From JAAYYM01 sp964638005 (lineage in GTDB: Bacteria; Bacillota; Clostridia; Lachnospirales; Lachnospiraceae): a DNA stretch of 7,323 bases. Position 1 is the stretch's first letter. Every line of letters begins with the position of its first letter. Of the stretch, positions 6,371 to 7,323 are shown one piece after another. A program made the position numbers and the translations under genes. The notes under the pieces were generated by a model. The model did not search any database and was not told the DNA's origin. It saw only the letters and a list, made by a program, of their open reading frames with translations. The stretch covers positions 1-7,323 of the forward strand of contig CAZWXS010000084.1 in assembly GCA_964638005.1 (NCBI GenBank), given 5' to 3'.

Positions 6371-7252
6371 ATGATTTATTCACACGAAGTAGAAATGATG
6401 TGTCCGGTAGCGCAGGGCGTTAACCACGGCGCAGCGCCTATTCCGGAAGAAGCGAAATGGGTAAAAGCAAAAGAAATTAAGGATATCTCAGGCCTGACAC
6501 ACGGTATTGGCTGGTGTGCACCTCAGCAGGGCGCATGTAAGCTGACACTGAACGTTAAGGAAGGTATCATCCAGGAGGCACTCGTTGAGACGATCGGATG
6601 TTCAGGTATGACACATTCAGCTGCTATGGCATCTGAGATCTTACCGGGCAGAACATTGCTCGAGGCACTGAATACAGACCTTGTATGTGATGCCATCAAT
6701 ACAGCCATGAGAGAATTATTCTTACAGATCGTATATGGCAGAACACAGTCAGCATTTTCAGAAGACGGTCTTGCAATCGGCGCAGGTCTTGAAGACCTTG
6801 GTAAGGGACTTCGTTCACAGGTTGGTACAATGTACGGTACTTTAGCTAAGGGCCCTAGATACTTAGAGATGGCTGAAGGATATGTTACAGGTATCGCTCT
6901 TGACAAGGATAACCAGATTATCGGATATAAGTTCGTATCACTTGGTAAGATGACAGACTTCATTAAGAAGGGTGACGATCCTACAACAGCTTATGAGAAG
7001 GCTTGCGGACAGTACGGACGTGTGGCATCCTTTGCCATGCCCCTGCGCAACATCGCACGNNNNNNNNNNTATGTAACAGGTATCGCTCTTGATGCAGAAG
7101 ATAACATTATCGGTTATAAGTTTGTCAGCCTTGGCAAGATGACTGATTTCATGAAAAAAGGTGACGATGCAAATACTGCATACGAGAAGGCTTGCGGTCA
7201 GTATGGTCGTGTAGACGATGCAGTTAAGATCATCGATCCGAGAAAAGAATAA
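6371..7252 (+). CDS. Fe-S cluster assembly scaffold-like protein (IscU/NifU-related), interrupted by an assembly gap
   Basis: The gene encodes a protein related to IscU/NifU scaffolds, probably cytoplasmic. The key signature is IGCSGMTHSAAMASE (75-89), which resembles the Cys-Gly-Ser/Ala segment of IscU. Other candidate ligand cysteines are C11, C49, C56 and C106, plus one in KACGQYGR. The frame reads 293 codons, but bases 7060-7069 are N, giving four undefined residues. Residues 171-218 are repeated in diverged form after the gap. Joining the N-terminal 170 residues to the part after the gap gives about 230 residues ending in IIDPRKE, which I take as the natural length. The frame stays open across the gap only because the offset (189 bases) is a multiple of three. 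A GGGtGRT-family gene follows 19 bases after the stop, a pairing I recall from other Clostridia. The real function of this branch is not established; assignment rests on the cysteine motif and context. Confidence 0.85.
   Translation: MIYSHEVEMMCPVAQGVNHGAAPIPEEAKWVKAKEIKDISGLTHGIGWCAPQQGACKLTLNVKEGIIQEALVETIGCSGMTHSAAMASEILPGRTLLEALNTDLVCDAINTAMRELFLQIVYGRTQSAFSEDGLAIGAGLEDLGKGLRSQVGTMYGTLAKGPRYLEMAEGYVTGIALDKDNQIIGYKFVSLGKMTDFIKKGDDPTTAYEKACGQYGRVASFAMPLRNIAXXXXYVTGIALDAEDNIIGYKFVSLGKMTDFMKKGDDANTAYEKACGQYGRVDDAVKIIDPRKE
6881..7024 (+). repeat. Left version of a duplicated 48-codon segment of the scaffold gene
   Basis: This segment encodes YVTGIALDKDNQ through GQYGRV and matches 7070-7213 codon for codon. 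By my hand count 41 of 48 residues agree but about 33 of 144 bases differ, mostly at synonymous sites. That divergence is typical of orthologs from different species or strains, not of a recent duplication. Confidence 0.85.
7025..7059 (+). other. GC-rich 35-base tail of unknown origin abutting the gap
   Basis: Between the end of the left repeat and the N-run lie 35 bases, of which I count 22 as G or C, clearly higher than the surroundings. In frame they would encode ASFAMPLRNIA. This has no counterpart at the same point of the right version, where DDAVKIIDP follows. It looks like a contig-end artefact or a fragment of another genome. I do not recognise it. Confidence 0.6.
7060..7069. other. 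Assembly gap (ten Ns)
   Basis: Ten consecutive undefined bases mark a scaffold join, not sequence. The length is probably a placeholder. The flanks contain two versions of one gene segment, so the true join may be an overlap or a chimera of different sources. Confidence 0.97.
7070..7213 (+). repeat. Right version of the duplicated 48-codon segment of the scaffold gene
   Basis: This copy begins immediately after the Ns with TATGTAACAGG and encodes YVTGIALDAEDN through GQYGRV. It then runs on into the natural C-terminus (DDAVKIIDPRKE, stop at 7250-7252). A 17-base stretch, 7075-7091, is identical to 6886-6902. It is probably the corresponding part of the gene from the right-hand contig. Confidence 0.85.
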
Positions 7253-7256
7253 GAAG

Positions 7257-7262
7257 AGGAGG
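7257..7262 (+). promoter_or_regulatory. Ribosome binding site of the GGGtGRT-family gene
   Basis: AGGAGG lies 9 bases before ATG 7272. It excludes the nearer ATG at 7265, which is followed by a stop after six codons. Confidence 0.8.
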
Positions 7263-7271
7263 AAATGAAAA

Positions 7272-7323
7272 ATGGCTTTATTTGAATCATATGAAAGACG
7301 TATCAAACAAATTAACGAAGCAT
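7272..7323 (+). CDS. GGGtGRT-family protein, N-terminal fragment (cut by window end)
   Basis: Only the first 17 codons are present, reading MALFESYERRIKQINEA before the window ends. From memory, proteins named GGGtGRT in Clostridia begin with a very similar MALFESYERRI segment and are encoded directly after an Fe-S scaffold-like gene. The family has no established function that I know of. The strong ribosome binding site and the 19-base gap to the scaffold gene support a two-gene operon. The assignment rests on a short N-terminus plus context, so it is moderately secure. The gene lies to the right of the assembly gap and may come from a different source genome than the genes on the left. Confidence 0.7.
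   Translation, partial: MALFESYERRIKQINEA

Noticed and set aside
6523..6963. Minus-strand open frame of 146 codons inside the scaffold gene
   Set aside because: It is antisense to a gene with a clear motif and ribosome binding site, and the translation is low-complexity Ser/Pro-rich without a domain.
6371..7252. A genuine tandem domain duplication giving a 293-residue scaffold protein
   Set aside because: The duplication coincides exactly with an N-run and a compositionally odd contig tail, and the composite of 230 residues reads as a complete protein. An assembly join is far simpler.

Overview
The window looks like chromosomal DNA of a Gram-positive anaerobe of the class Clostridia, most likely a member of the Lachnospiraceae. 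This is inferred from protein style, not from a marker gene. The pointers are a Bacillus/Clostridium-type topoisomerase III (TDSGREGE Toprim motif), a lipoprotein-type solute-binding protein, strong AGGAGG-type ribosome binding sites, moderate GC, and an Fe-S scaffold-like gene followed by a GGGtGRT-family gene. All recognisable genes are on the + strand.

Bases 1-6231 hold six tightly packed genes with junctions of 8, -11, 3, 16 and 13 bases, which probably form one transcript or the end of one. The first three form a complete polar amino-acid ABC importer: binding lipoprotein (11-748), permease (757-1446) and ATPase (1436-2188, GTG start). They are followed by DNA topoisomerase III (topB, 2192-4222), a stand-alone left-handed beta-helix protein resembling the acetyltransferase half of GlmU (4239-4904), and a PAS-PAS-GGDEF diguanylate cyclase (4918-6231). 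The last three have no obvious functional link to amino-acid import; the packing suggests co-expression.

Bases 6232-6370 are an AT-rich spacer with two copies of TTGCAATAAATA. It separates this run from a second unit, an IscU/NifU-like Fe-S scaffold gene (6371-7252) and the first 17 codons of a GGGtGRT-family gene (7272 onward). Both have excellent ribosome binding sites.

The main anomaly is in the scaffold gene. A run of ten Ns (7060-7069) is flanked by two diverged versions of the same 144-base segment (6881-7024 and 7070-7213), and the left version ends in a GC-rich 35-base tail that matches neither. The simplest reading is a draft or metagenome scaffold in which two different alleles or orthologs of one gene were joined across a gap. 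The natural protein should be about 230 residues, not 293, and bases right of the gap may come from a different strain or species than those on the left. I found no CRISPR array, tRNA, rRNA, insertion sequence or clear intrinsic terminator, and no convincing new defence or mobile system. The least understood biology here is the scaffold/GGGtGRT pair and the stand-alone beta-helix protein.
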